DNA of 61,504 nucleotides. It comes from a virus. A model generated the notes under the pieces. That model did not search any database, was not told the origin of the DNA, and was given only the letters and a program-made list of their open reading frames with translations. Shown here piece by piece: positions 40,937-50,582 of the stretch (the first letter of the stretch is position 1; each line of letters opens with the position of its first letter). The position numbers and the translations under genes are program-made. The stretch lies in IMG/VR virus record IMGVR_UViG_3300022074_000039, positions 1 through 61,504 of that record; one strand, written 5' to 3'.

Positions 40937-41848
40937 ATGATGGATTTATTTTGGTTCGACTTCCCAGGATTGAGTTATGCGATTGATCCCATAACTATAG
41001 CACTTCTTGCTGGTAGCGCAGCAGCGGACTATTTTTCTGCTGAGTCAGCGCGTGATGACGCTCAATCAGACGTGAATCGAGCACAAGCTGAAGCCAGGGG
41101 GTCAGTAGCTGATCTGGCTAAAGAGAGATACAAGAAGAGTCAGGACGATGCAAACTTAGAGGCCATGATGACTGGCTTCCGATCTGTTGGTATGGAGCCC
41201 TTGCAGACAGTTCAGGCTCAGACCCTAGAGGCCCTTAGTACTGGAGGTGAGCGAGCGCTTATGGCGGGGGCTACACCTCTTGCGAGTCAAAGTGTACAGG
41301 CTCAAACTGCCACCCAGGACATGGACTTTGTTAGGGAGCTACAAGGAAGGCAGGTTGCGGCTGAACGGACCGCAGAGATAGATGCTGCTAACGCGGCTGC
41401 TTCTCAGCAGGCTGCATTGCTCCAGGCACAATTAAATCAAGATGCTTTGACGCAAGCTCAGGCTAACCTTGGACAAACAGAGGCGGATCTTGCTTCTTCG
41501 CTTCCAGAGAGCTTAGCCGCTGGGCTTCAGCTTGCTCAGGTTATGGAAGATGGGGGTAAGCCCGTAGTTCAAAAGCTCGATGGCCCAGAAGACCACGACA
41601 AAAAGAAGTTCGCTATTATGGAAAGCGGAGCTGTCATAGACGAGGACAATGGTGAGAAAGTAGCAGAAGCTACGGGTCAGGAATACATACTTAATTCAAA
41701 GCAGGCAAAGGGTATTCACGATGAGTACGATACAGTAACAGAAAAGATTAAGTCTGGTAAAGATCTCAGCGAAGAAGACTGGATGGTTTTTTACAAAGCT
41801 GTAGACGCTGTATTTAGCTTGCCACAATTCAATGAAGAAACAGCGTAA
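40937..41848 (+). CDS. Internal virion protein, Ala/Gln-rich (303 aa)
   Basis: After a hydrophobic N-terminus (ITIALLAGSAAADYFSAESA) it is Ala/Gln/Glu-rich coiled coil (VNRAQAEARGSVADLAKERY, AANAAASQQAALLQAQLNQD) and ends in a compact charged domain (IKSGKDLSEEDWMVFYKAVD). This matches the first small internal (ejection) protein of T7/P22-type podoviruses. Two adjacent ATGs; the first is used. Next gene begins in its stop (TAATG). Confidence 0.6.
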   Translation: MMDLFWFDFPGLSYAIDPITIALLAGSAAADYFSAESARDDAQSDVNRAQAEARGSVADLAKERYKKSQDDANLEAMMTGFRSVGMEPLQTVQAQTLEALSTGGERALMAGATPLASQSVQAQTATQDMDFVRELQGRQVAAERTAEIDAANAAASQQAALLQAQLNQDALTQAQANLGQTEADLASSLPESLAAGLQLAQVMEDGGKPVVQKLDGPEDHDKKKFAIMESGAVIDEDNGEKVAEATGQEYILNSKQAKGIHDEYDTVTEKIKSGKDLSEEDWMVFYKAVDAVFSLPQFNEETA

Positions 41849-43719
41849 TGTCAGAAAGTGTAACACCTTACGTTCAGAGAACTACTTTTGCTGATGCTAT
41901 AAGAAGTGTAGTTCCTCTCATGGCGCAACAACAGGCGCAAGCACAGAGGCAAGAACAGTTTGAGCAATCGCTGGCTTTGAGGTTGGCTCAAGAGCAGAGG
42001 CTAAGCGCCAAGAATCTTTACGATGCTCAACAAGATCAGTTGAAAGCGGGCCGCAAAGCACAGGCAGAGCTTGCTGGATTGAGTGGCGATTTCAATTACG
42101 ATGATGCAGAGGTGGCCGTAAAAGCTTTTGCTCAAAAGGAATTTGAAGAAAACCCTGAGCTGTTGACTAGTTTCAAAGATCAGCTAGGGACTTTTTACTC
42201 CAGGGCTCAAGCAACACATGATTTCTTGGACGAAAGACAAGGCGAGTTTGCTGATTACACATATGGAATCAAGAGCATCGATGGTCAACAATGGACTGGC
42301 AAAGAGCAAGATTTGAATAACATTGTAAAGCGATTAAACTTTGGTGCTTTTGATCCTACAAGCCTTACTCGTGACGGAAATACCATCGTAGCTTCATACT
42401 ACGGGCCTGAGATGGATGAAAATACTGGTAAGCCAACCATTGTTGGCACGGGTCCAATCGAAGATGCCCCTTTCTATGACAGAGAGATACAGATGGGTCA
42501 ATTTAGCCTGTCTGCATATACAGCTCCACTTGCTAGTAGAGATCCGCTAACCTTCTATGAGAATAACATAGATAGCATACTTGATAATGTAGTATCGCAA
42601 AGGGTTCAAGGTCAGCTTTCAGATTTAGAAGCTGAAAGAAAATACATTCAAACATCTCTCATCAGTGCTTTGAGCCCCCAAACTGGATTAAGCCCTGAAT
42701 TAGAAGAGGCTAAAAACACGGCCATAGAGATGTATGCTAACGCTAATGGCAAGCAACTAAGTGAAATCAGAGGCAATCAAGATGAAATTGACAAAGCTGT
42801 TGCAGCGTATGCTGGAGGCGTATCAGAGCTTCACGTTGGCGGATCTAGTGACGATCAGAGGTATGCTGGTGTTTCAACTCTATACAACAAAGACTTTGGC
42901 ACTATATACAGGCAAATAGAGAAGTTGCCTATTTCAGAGCTTGAAAAAGAATCAGAGTTTAGACAACGTGTTCACAACATGGTTTTTAATGAGGCAATAG
43001 GTAATAGCAATGCCATGAGGGGTGCTAGAAACTTTGCCAAGAATGATTATTTAACTGAAAACAGCGGTAACGTATCGGCTGATACTTTAGATGACGATGA
43101 TCGAAACAATTATCTCCAGGACCTCGAAGACGCGCTGATTGGGATTGCCCCACCCTTTACTGATTCCGCTAAATCTAAGGCGACCTCTACTGAAGTTAGG
43201 AAGGGACAAGAGGCTAACGCAATTTTGGAAAGCGCTTCTCAAATCTCTTCTTTACCGCTTTCAGACTTTGATGCTGAGATCTACGAAGGGGCTGGGGTTG
43301 AGGTTGGAGAAGATTTTGATGTAAGCACCTTTGAAATGCCTACATTAAATGTTGGTTTTGAATTGACTCAATACCTTACGGATCAGTACACAAGAGAGCC
43401 AGGAAAAAGGATAAAGAGAACGATCGATGAGGATGGTAAGCCAATACCAAAGAGTCAACAGGTATATGAAGAGCTTCCAGGTGATGCCAAAGAAATAGTT
43501 GAGGCACCTAAAAAAATATCTGCCTTCATAGATGAACAGGGTCAAAAGATCATTATGCTTCATGGGTTTGCAGATCCAAGCATACCTGCTGTTTTCATTA
43601 ACATCACTCAAGACCAGCAATCTAAAAACAGAATTGATCAGTTGCTTTCAAGCCCATTTGGGGGTAACATATCGATTGATGAGTTGTTTTTAATTCACAA
43701 CAAAAATTTATTTAAGTAA
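41848..43719 (+). CDS. Internal virion/ejection-type protein (623 aa)
   Basis: Helical N-terminus full of Gln, Arg and Ala (MAQQQAQAQRQEQFEQSLAL), many acidic helices (ELLTSFKDQLGTFYSRAQAT) and a strand-containing C-terminus (ISAFIDEQGQKIIMLHGFAD). No enzymatic motif seen. Position between two other internal proteins suggests a second member of a three-protein ejection apparatus. One-base overlap at both ends. Confidence 0.6.
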   Translation: MSESVTPYVQRTTFADAIRSVVPLMAQQQAQAQRQEQFEQSLALRLAQEQRLSAKNLYDAQQDQLKAGRKAQAELAGLSGDFNYDDAEVAVKAFAQKEFEENPELLTSFKDQLGTFYSRAQATHDFLDERQGEFADYTYGIKSIDGQQWTGKEQDLNNIVKRLNFGAFDPTSLTRDGNTIVASYYGPEMDENTGKPTIVGTGPIEDAPFYDREIQMGQFSLSAYTAPLASRDPLTFYENNIDSILDNVVSQRVQGQLSDLEAERKYIQTSLISALSPQTGLSPELEEAKNTAIEMYANANGKQLSEIRGNQDEIDKAVAAYAGGVSELHVGGSSDDQRYAGVSTLYNKDFGTIYRQIEKLPISELEKESEFRQRVHNMVFNEAIGNSNAMRGARNFAKNDYLTENSGNVSADTLDDDDRNNYLQDLEDALIGIAPPFTDSAKSKATSTEVRKGQEANAILESASQISSLPLSDFDAEIYEGAGVEVGEDFDVSTFEMPTLNVGFELTQYLTDQYTREPGKRIKRTIDEDGKPIPKSQQVYEELPGDAKEIVEAPKKISAFIDEQGQKIIMLHGFADPSIPAVFINITQDQQSKNRIDQLLSSPFGGNISIDELFLIHNKNLFK

Positions 43720-46700
43720 TGGAGGATAAGTTTTCACAGCTGTATGATTACTTGAGTAAGAATCAGAACTACTCCTCCCTTTTCCCTGAGGGCACTACGC
43801 AAGACTCATTCAAGCAGATGTATGTTTCTGGAGAGCGCCCCATCGGTAGATTGTTTCAAGGACTTTCTATGGAAGAACAGCTCCCTTTCGATTTGGGCAA
43901 CCTGTCTCAGTTTTCTGAGGACTACTTCGGCGTAAAAAAAAAAGAATCGACCGTACCGTTCGAGGGGGTCGCGGGGGATCAGGAATTACAGCAGGCTTTT
44001 CCTTCGGCCCGTCCTTCTACGGTTGCTTCGTCACGCGCAGATCAGCTGGTAAGTCAAGGCGATGGAGCCTTGGACTTCACTGTAAGACCTGGCCTGTTCG
44101 GGTTTAATGATATTAGTATCAAGCCAGAGAGGCAGTTTCTTCAAGGCAATCTTGGAAATAATGTAAACAAAACACCAATTGTTGGCGGTCTATTCGATCA
44201 ATACTCAAGGGCTCTAGCTGTAGGCTTCAGCAACTTCAAAACGATAGACGAAACCAGGGCTATGTTTGCTGGTCCTGATGAAGAAACAGTAGAGGCGTAT
44301 TATAATTCTATGCTTGAGCACCAGCAGAGAATTGATCAGTATGGCGAGAGCGCAGCGATGAAAGAGTTTCTAAAGAGTGCAAGGGAATATGTTGATGGAG
44401 GGAATGCATTTGGTGGGCTAAAAGCAATGCTAGAAAATCCTAGCGTAGTGCCAGAGTTTTTGTTGCAGAGCGGTCTAAACATGATCGACCCTGAGGCTAT
44501 AAAATCTGGCTTAAAGGTTTTAACCACGGGCGTTGTAGCAGGCGGAGGAATAGGCATGTCATTTGGCGGGCCCTTAGGCGCTGTGCCTGGAGCTCTCGCT
44601 GGAGGTGCAATGTCAGTCCCATTTGCTATGGCAGCGATCAATGGAGAAGTCGATATAGTTATGTCATCAGCTGAGTTCCTCAATGAAGAACTAGAAAAAG
44701 CTGGCTTAGATTTTGAGCCAGAAGCTATACTTCAGATCCTTTCAGATGACGAAAAGTATAAGTCGATTAGGAATAGAGCTGTAGCTAGAGGCAATACGGT
44801 TATGACTGTGGATGCCGCATTTGGCGCTGTAGCTAGCAACGCTTTGAGGGCTTTAAGAGTTGCAAACAGAATTAGCGATAAAGTTCTTGTGGCTAGCGAG
44901 CTTGCAGGCGAGGTTGCGGCTGGAGCTGGAGGGGAGTCACTCGCTCGATCCGTGGCTGGTCAGGAGCAAGACCCTCTTGAAACAGGCATAGAGGCTGGTG
45001 TTTCGTTATTCACGACTGGCCCTACTAATCTTGCTTCTACCTATGTAGGAATGAGGCGAGATAAAATGTTGAATGGAGAGATTGAACGATTGGTATCAGC
45101 CAACAACACTAAAGCCTATTTCATAAATGATGGCAGGCTTGACGCCGATGGCTTTTCTGACTTCATAGAAACTGCCACCAATGAACAGCTCCTAAACACA
45201 AACATAAGGGTAGACAACGATCCAAGGATGCTTGGATTTGTAGAGGGTAAGTTGGAAAGAGCTCAGATAGAAAACGGTTTGCCAGAAGGTGTTTCTGATC
45301 AACAGAGAGCACAGCTTATAGAGTTGGAGACTAGGCTGAAGAGATTGGATGGTAGCACTAATCGTAGCGCTGAATCAGTAAGAAAGAAGTTGAGGTCGGA
45401 GATAGACGATATAGTTGAAAATATAGAAGCCCCCACTACAGCTCCCGTAGAGCCATCCTTAACAGGAGATCCCGCCTCACCAGAAGCTACTGTAAGCCAA
45501 GCGGAGATAGACGCTGCTCAGGCAGCAGATCAACAGCAAGCAGCTGAAACTCAAACCATGAGATCTCAGCAGACTCAAGAGGCTAGGTCTTTGAGGCAAA
45601 GACAAGAAGCGGAGGGTGTGTACTTTGAAAAGTCATACAGCTTTAGTAACCCTAAAGAGTTTCTTGCCGATGTTTTAAACAACAAAACGAAGCTGCAACG
45701 CAAATGGCTTCGTGCTAGTAGGTTAAACCCTAGGTCGGTGTTTGATGCAGTAGAAGCTAAGCAGGCTTTTATCAGCTCAGAAATGAGCAAGGTGCAGGCT
45801 CACGCAAAAGAATTTGGAAGGATAGAAGCTTCTATTGCTAAAGAAAGCAGAAATGATTGGGCGCAGCAGTTTGATGCTTTACTCAGAGGCGGAGAGCCTG
45901 GGGAGCTTATGAACTCCCAGTCTATTTCTCTTGCGAGAGAGATGAGAACCAACGTAGACAACCTGTCTTTGCGGCTTGTAAATGAAGGAGCTGTAAAGAT
46001 GAGCGAGGTGGACAAAGTATTGTCAAACCTTGATACATACCTTACGAGATCCTACAAGCTTTTTGAGCAGAGGGGATACAAGAATCAGCTTGCTTCTGCC
46101 GAGGGGCAAGAGATAGTCAACAAAGCAAAGCTGAGGCTTAGAGCTGATAACTACGAAGGAGTAGTAGATCTCGCTCAAAGAGATGCTTTTGGCTCTGAAA
46201 CCTACACAGCAGAAAACAATCCTGATCAACTAAAGTTTGAGGAGTTGCTTGAGCAGCGTCTTGACGCTAAAGTGTCGGGCATTCTCAACAGAGACGGTAA
46301 TTCGTTTGCTGGTAACCCCAAGCTTGCTAGCAAGGACTTAAACGTCTTAAAGGAAAGAAAAGAAATACCTGTAGAGATTAGGGCGTTGATGGGGGAGTTC
46401 AGTGATCCTCTTCAAAACTACGCTCAAACTATTCTTCGACAATCTCAACTTGCAGAGAACCATAGAGCGCTAACGACAATAAGAGACAAAGGCAAGGGTG
46501 TTTATTTATTTGATCAACCCCAAGGAGCTTTTGACACATTAATAGCATCTGAAGGTAGCGAATCCTTGAGCCCGTTGAACGGTCTTTATACCACAAAAGA
46601 AGTCGCCGAAGAGTTCAATAAAGCTGGAGCCAATATGGACTTTAGCGGTCCATCAGAAAAGATTATGGGCAACTTTTTTAGCGGATGGCTTAAAGTTACT

Positions 46701-48293
46701 GGTTCGGTTAAATGGGCAAAAACGATTGGATCTGTTGGAACTCACTTTAAGAACGTATTGGGCAACCTGGGCTTTATGTGGTCCAATGGTCACACAGATC
46801 TTACGATGATTCGTGAGACGTTCAATACCGTGAGGAATGATTTAGGCAGCATGTCTGATGCAGATTTAAATGCAAAGATGCAGAAGTACATATCCTTAGG
46901 TATTGTAAAGCAAAATGTGGGGCTGGGAGAGGTAAGATCTATGCTTGGTGAAGAAGGCAGCTTTGACGATATCGTTTCCTCTAGGCTTGACAGCAGAGGA
47001 AAAAAAATGGCTCAGTCAGGCAAAAAGTTTGCCGAGGATTTGTATCAGGCTGAGGACGATTTCTTTAAAATAATTGCATACGAAAACGAAGTATCCCGTT
47101 ATTCAAATGCGGAGTACGGGGTCGAGCCATCCAAGCTTACAGGGCAGCAATCACAAGAGTTGGATGCTAAAGTTGCAGAAATAGTAAAAAACACCTATCC
47201 AACTTACAGCAGGACACCCGAAGCTGTTAGATTCTTGAAGTTGAATCCCGTCATAGGAAACTTTGTAAGCTTCCAGGCTGAGTCATACAGAACTGCCTTC
47301 AACATTATTGATACGGCTCAAAAGGAAATAAGATCAGATAACCCAGAGATAAGAAAGATAGGGGCCAAAAGACTGGCTGGCGTTACTACCTACCAAGGCG
47401 CAAAGACTGGATTGATAGCATATGGCGGTTCGGCTGCGGGTGCTGGACTTATGGGTGTAGCAGGAGCGTTAAATCCAGGTGCTACCGAGATAGAAAAACA
47501 AAGAGAAAAGGACATTAGGATGTATTTACCTTTTTGGTCTGAAAACAGCGACCTTTATGCTAGCAGCGGAGTTGAAAATGGAAAGTTCCGATACAGAGAC
47601 CTATCCGCTTCAGATCCTTTTGGCGGCATATCAAAAGTCATGAACGCTATCGCCCTGTCAGAGGGTGGCATAGACGGAGAGGTTAGCATGAACGCCTTTA
47701 TAGACGGGTATCTAGCTGTGCTTGAACCTTTTGTTGGCGTTGACATTGCTACGAGAAGAGGATTTAATTTGCTGAAAAACGAAGATGATTATGGTCGGCA
47801 GATATACAACCCAGAAGATTCTTTCTCAAACCAAACAAGAGAGATACTGAGCTATGGGTACGAAGTGCTAGAGCCTGGTACGTTTACTTCTTTGCGTAAA
47901 ATCTACAATTCTGAAGAAAAACTCAATGAGTTGTTTGGTCAAGCTACTGGCTTAAAAGAGTTTGAAGTGGACTTTGAAGAGCAATTTGGCTTCAAAGCCA
48001 AGGCTCTGGGCGAGCGTATGGCTGATGCAAGAGACCTTAGAAAGAAGAACGCTGACTATGAAACAGACTTTTATGAACAAGAGTCTGTTGATTTGGCAAA
48101 CGATGCGCTAGAAAAAATAGAAGAAGAGATTAGAGAGTTCGCAAGAGCAGCAAATAGACTGGGTGTTCCAGAGGAGTTTCTTATAGAAAAGATGCGTCGC
48201 ATGACAAAGTCTGAAGGCAACGTAAGCCTTTCAGAAGAAAGAGCAAGAGATATATACAACGGTATATTTGTACCACTAACAACAGAGAGATGA
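43719..48293 (+). CDS. Giant internal virion protein (1524 aa)
   Basis: The longest gene. A hydrophobic, Gly/Ala-rich segment (residues ~268-305: TGVVAGGGIGMSFGGPLGAV, GALAGGAMSVPFAMAAINGE) looks membrane-active; elsewhere it is mostly long helices, some Gln/Ala-rich, and a C-terminal membrane-like segment (GAKTGLIAYGGSAAGAGLMG, ~1228). This resembles T7 gp16-type ejection proteins that span the cell envelope, though no transglycosylase motif was recognised by me. ATGA overlap with the holin gene. Confidence 0.68.
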   Translation: MEDKFSQLYDYLSKNQNYSSLFPEGTTQDSFKQMYVSGERPIGRLFQGLSMEEQLPFDLGNLSQFSEDYFGVKKKESTVPFEGVAGDQELQQAFPSARPSTVASSRADQLVSQGDGALDFTVRPGLFGFNDISIKPERQFLQGNLGNNVNKTPIVGGLFDQYSRALAVGFSNFKTIDETRAMFAGPDEETVEAYYNSMLEHQQRIDQYGESAAMKEFLKSAREYVDGGNAFGGLKAMLENPSVVPEFLLQSGLNMIDPEAIKSGLKVLTTGVVAGGGIGMSFGGPLGAVPGALAGGAMSVPFAMAAINGEVDIVMSSAEFLNEELEKAGLDFEPEAILQILSDDEKYKSIRNRAVARGNTVMTVDAAFGAVASNALRALRVANRISDKVLVASELAGEVAAGAGGESLARSVAGQEQDPLETGIEAGVSLFTTGPTNLASTYVGMRRDKMLNGEIERLVSANNTKAYFINDGRLDADGFSDFIETATNEQLLNTNIRVDNDPRMLGFVEGKLERAQIENGLPEGVSDQQRAQLIELETRLKRLDGSTNRSAESVRKKLRSEIDDIVENIEAPTTAPVEPSLTGDPASPEATVSQAEIDAAQAADQQQAAETQTMRSQQTQEARSLRQRQEAEGVYFEKSYSFSNPKEFLADVLNNKTKLQRKWLRASRLNPRSVFDAVEAKQAFISSEMSKVQAHAKEFGRIEASIAKESRNDWAQQFDALLRGGEPGELMNSQSISLAREMRTNVDNLSLRLVNEGAVKMSEVDKVLSNLDTYLTRSYKLFEQRGYKNQLASAEGQEIVNKAKLRLRADNYEGVVDLAQRDAFGSETYTAENNPDQLKFEELLEQRLDAKVSGILNRDGNSFAGNPKLASKDLNVLKERKEIPVEIRALMGEFSDPLQNYAQTILRQSQLAENHRALTTIRDKGKGVYLFDQPQGAFDTLIASEGSESLSPLNGLYTTKEVAEEFNKAGANMDFSGPSEKIMGNFFSGWLKVTGSVKWAKTIGSVGTHFKNVLGNLGFMWSNGHTDLTMIRETFNTVRNDLGSMSDADLNAKMQKYISLGIVKQNVGLGEVRSMLGEEGSFDDIVSSRLDSRGKKMAQSGKKFAEDLYQAEDDFFKIIAYENEVSRYSNAEYGVEPSKLTGQQSQELDAKVAEIVKNTYPTYSRTPEAVRFLKLNPVIGNFVSFQAESYRTAFNIIDTAQKEIRSDNPEIRKIGAKRLAGVTTYQGAKTGLIAYGGSAAGAGLMGVAGALNPGATEIEKQREKDIRMYLPFWSENSDLYASSGVENGKFRYRDLSASDPFGGISKVMNAIALSEGGIDGEVSMNAFIDGYLAVLEPFVGVDIATRRGFNLLKNEDDYGRQIYNPEDSFSNQTREILSYGYEVLEPGTFTSLRKIYNSEEKLNELFGQATGLKEFEVDFEEQFGFKAKALGERMADARDLRKKNADYETDFYEQESVDLANDALEKIEEEIREFARAANRLGVPEEFLIEKMRRMTKSEGNVSLSEERARDIYNGIFVPLTTER

Positions 48294-48727
48294 GTGAGAA
48301 GAAGAAAATAAAAAACACGAAGCTTGGGGCTTGGCTAAAGAGTAAGGCGCCTAACGTACTCGACACGGTAGGGGAGCTGTTGCCAGACCAGGGGGCTCTG
48401 GGGATAGTAAAGAATCTGATTGACAAAGATCCCGAAGTAAATACCGATGAAGGTGCAGCTATGGTAGATGCAGAGATAGAGTTCCAGAAGAACGTAACCG
48501 AGCGATGGAAGGCAGACATGGGCAGCGATGTAAAGCTTGCTAAGTTGATTCGTCCCATCACCCTGATCGCTTTGATGAGCATGTTCATGATTACCATGAT
48601 CCTCGACAGTCTGGATAACTGGCCGTTCAATGTAAAGGACAGCTACATAGACTTGTTGCAAGTGCTCATGCTCACAGCTTTTGGTGCATACTTTGCAGGT
48701 AGAACGATTGAGAAAGCGAAGCGATGA
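48290..48727 (+). CDS. Holin, GTA_holin_3TM-like
   Basis: A 145-residue protein. Residues ~60-90 include AEIEFQKNVTERWKADMGSD followed by VKLAKLIRPITLIALMSMFM, then hydrophobic helices (ITMILDSL, LLQVLMLTAFGAYFAG) and a basic end. The E-RW-AD-x-SD...RP pattern is that of holins in the 3TM family. It would make pores that let the M15 endolysin (6155) reach peptidoglycan; note the two lysis genes are far apart. Overlaps both neighbours. Confidence 0.72.
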   Translation: MSEKKKIKNTKLGAWLKSKAPNVLDTVGELLPDQGALGIVKNLIDKDPEVNTDEGAAMVDAEIEFQKNVTERWKADMGSDVKLAKLIRPITLIALMSMFMITMILDSLDNWPFNVKDSYIDLLQVLMLTAFGAYFAGRTIEKAKR

Positions 48728-49566
48728 AGATAAAGAAGTATCCACATGGCGGTGTCCACCGACCAGTAGCGGAGTCAACATCTGTTCAGATGCCTGACCC
48801 TAAAGCATTGCAGGCCCTTGAGGATGCGGAGAGATTGAGCTCTGTAAGAAGACAAGAGGAAATAAATACATTGGGCTACCCTGCTAGTCATGGTGGTTCG
48901 GTAAGGTCAGTAAACCCGTTGTTTGACATCCTCTCGATTGGCGGACCAAAGTTTTTTTCTCAAATAGGTAAAGCTGGGATCAAGCAAATAGCCAAGTTTA
49001 TAGGCAACACACCCAAGACTCAGCTTGACAACATGGCGCCAAGAGATATCGTGCTCAAGGCGTTAGACCCTATGGACGAGCTGGCTGAACGCAGAGCCAA
49101 AGAGAACCTTGAGTTTGTATCTGAAAGAGCGATTAAGCAGGCTGGTGCAGAAGACTCTGGGGCGCTAATAAACTTGCAATCTAGATCCGATGCTTTGCTT
49201 GATGACGCCATGGCAAAAGAGATTTCAGAAAGACTCAGGCTTGGCAGGAAAGCAGATGATATATTCAGTCAGGCTTTGGTGGATGACGTGACTAGAGTTC
49301 GAAATGTTGGTAGCGCTAAAGATGTTTCTAGAATTGAAAACTTGCCTGGTTACGACAAGGCAGATGAGTACGCAAAGCTTTTTGAAGAGCTGGGGTTGAG
49401 CAAGGATCAGGCTATGACTCTGCTAGAGGAAAGATTCATGATGGACCCAGACGCTGTAAGATTGCCTTTGAGCGCATATGGTAAGCAAACTAAACGTCTG
49501 AACAGATACGGCGGTGTTGTGCCAAAGAAGAAGAAGAAAAAAGGCATGAGGGTCAAGAAGAGATGA
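48724..49566 (+). CDS. KYPHGGVH-type phage protein (280 aa)
   Basis: Opens MKIKKYPHGGVHRPVAESTS, sharing the KYPHGGVH motif with the 4737 gene, then YPASHGGSVRSVNPLFDILS, long helices, and a basic Lys-rich tail (GVVPKKKKKKGMRVKKR). Function unknown; location after the ejection proteins and holin suggests a virion or lysis-linked role. ATGA overlaps with both neighbours. Confidence 0.6.
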   Translation: MKIKKYPHGGVHRPVAESTSVQMPDPKALQALEDAERLSSVRRQEEINTLGYPASHGGSVRSVNPLFDILSIGGPKFFSQIGKAGIKQIAKFIGNTPKTQLDNMAPRDIVLKALDPMDELAERRAKENLEFVSERAIKQAGAEDSGALINLQSRSDALLDDAMAKEISERLRLGRKADDIFSQALVDDVTRVRNVGSAKDVSRIENLPGYDKADEYAKLFEELGLSKDQAMTLLEERFMMDPDAVRLPLSAYGKQTKRLNRYGGVVPKKKKKKGMRVKKR

Positions 49567-49859
49567 GAACTAAAAAGAGAGACCCCAAGGTGGGTACGGG
49601 CAAGAAGCCCAAGGGATCAGACAGGAGGCTGTATACTGACGAAAATCCGAAGGACACTGTTCGGATAAAGTTTGCTACCCCCGCTGACGCTAGGGCTACG
49701 GTAGCCAAAGTGAAGAGGGTCAATAAACCGTTTGCTAGAAAGATACAGATCCTTACAGTTCTTGAGCAACGAGCTAAAGTCGCTAAGAAGCTAGAGCAAG
49801 CTAGGATAGCTAAGGCTGGTAAAGAAGCCATACGCAGAGCACACAACCGTAAGGCTTAG
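49563..49859 (+). CDS. Conserved basic phage protein, RRLYTDENPKDTVRIKF type
   Basis: A 98-residue basic protein: KKPKGSDRRLYTDENPKDTV, RIKFATPADARATVAKVKRV, NKPFARKIQILTVLEQRAKV. This pattern is a recurrent phage protein of unknown role, probably nucleic-acid binding. It ends the late operon; its TAG overlaps the TAA of the convergent early gene at 49856 (TTAG). Confidence 0.7.
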   Translation: MRTKKRDPKVGTGKKPKGSDRRLYTDENPKDTVRIKFATPADARATVAKVKRVNKPFARKIQILTVLEQRAKVAKKLEQARIAKAGKEAIRRAHNRKA

Positions 49860-50350
49860 TAATCCGTCTTGTACTTCCAGGTCCTGTAAGAGCTAATAGA
49901 CTTTAGGTCGGACAGATTAATTCTAGTGATTACATCCTCCCTGTTTTTTCTCTGATATTTCTTTTTGTATGCGTCAGCTTTGTCTGTAACCATAACGTCC
50001 TCTACGTGATCTTCGCAGTACTTCCTTAGGTCTTTGGTATCTACTACGCAGAAGCCTCCCTCTTCAGGCATATCAAATGCTACGATGCTGGAGTAGCCGT
50101 ACATCCATCCAGGATTCCCATTTACGTTTCTGAACTCGCACCATATCTCGTCAGGTAGATTGTTTCCTTTCACGTCCACCCCGTGATTTGACCCACCCTC
50201 AAAGCTCAACCAATAGTCTACATGCATGTGTATGTCTTCCGAGCTGCGGCTCTTCATGACTTTTAGTCCGAGCTCTTCTGCCGCTCTTTTGAAGCGCGTT
50301 TCAGCTACCCAGCCCGTCTTCGAAGAGTATCTTCGCCTGCTCTCCTTCAT
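49856..50350 (-). CDS. PD-(D/E)xK-like nuclease
   Basis: A 164-residue protein from ATG 50350 (MKESRRRYSSKTGWVAETRF). Pattern GWVAETRFKRAAEELGLKVM ... DIHMHVDYWLSFEGGSNHGV ... DVKGNN ... WCEFRNVNGNPGWMYGYSSI fits a PD-(D/E)xK nuclease core (Glu in the first helix, Asp, then the D-x-K strand). Possible roles: replication/repair exonuclease or host-DNA breakdown. Ends the leftward early transcript, sharing four bases with the late operon end. Family inferred by motif only. Confidence 0.6.
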   Translation of the reverse strand: MKESRRRYSSKTGWVAETRFKRAAEELGLKVMKSRSSEDIHMHVDYWLSFEGGSNHGVDVKGNNLPDEIWCEFRNVNGNPGWMYGYSSIVAFDMPEEGGFCVVDTKDLRKYCEDHVEDVMVTDKADAYKKKYQRKNREDVITRINLSDLKSISSYRTWKYKTDY

Positions 50351-50582
50351 CGTAATTTGATTCAAAGTGTTCGTAACATGCATCTTTTACTAAGTCTAAT
50401 TCGTGATCAAGCATAACTTTCATGACGATCAGCATGTTGGCGACAACGCCTGGGTTTATGCAGGGGCTACCGTTTTTGTCATGCAGATCTTCGTAGAAGT
50501 CTGTTACTATACTATGCAGCCTTATCGTCGCTATTAAGTAGCTTTCGGCTAGCTGCTCTTTTGTTAGCTCTTTGTTTACCAT
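50301..50582 (-). CDS. Hypothetical protein (93 aa)
   Basis: Starts MVNKELTKEQLAESYLIATI, helical, with CINPGVVANMLIVMKVMLDH and an acidic end. Overlaps the 3' neighbour by 50 bases and the upstream gene by 71. Function not recognised; its heavy overlap suggests tight co-translation with the nuclease. Confidence 0.55.
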   Translation of the reverse strand: MVNKELTKEQLAESYLIATIRLHSIVTDFYEDLHDKNGSPCINPGVVANMLIVMKVMLDHELDLVKDACYEHFESNYDEGEQAKILFEDGLGS

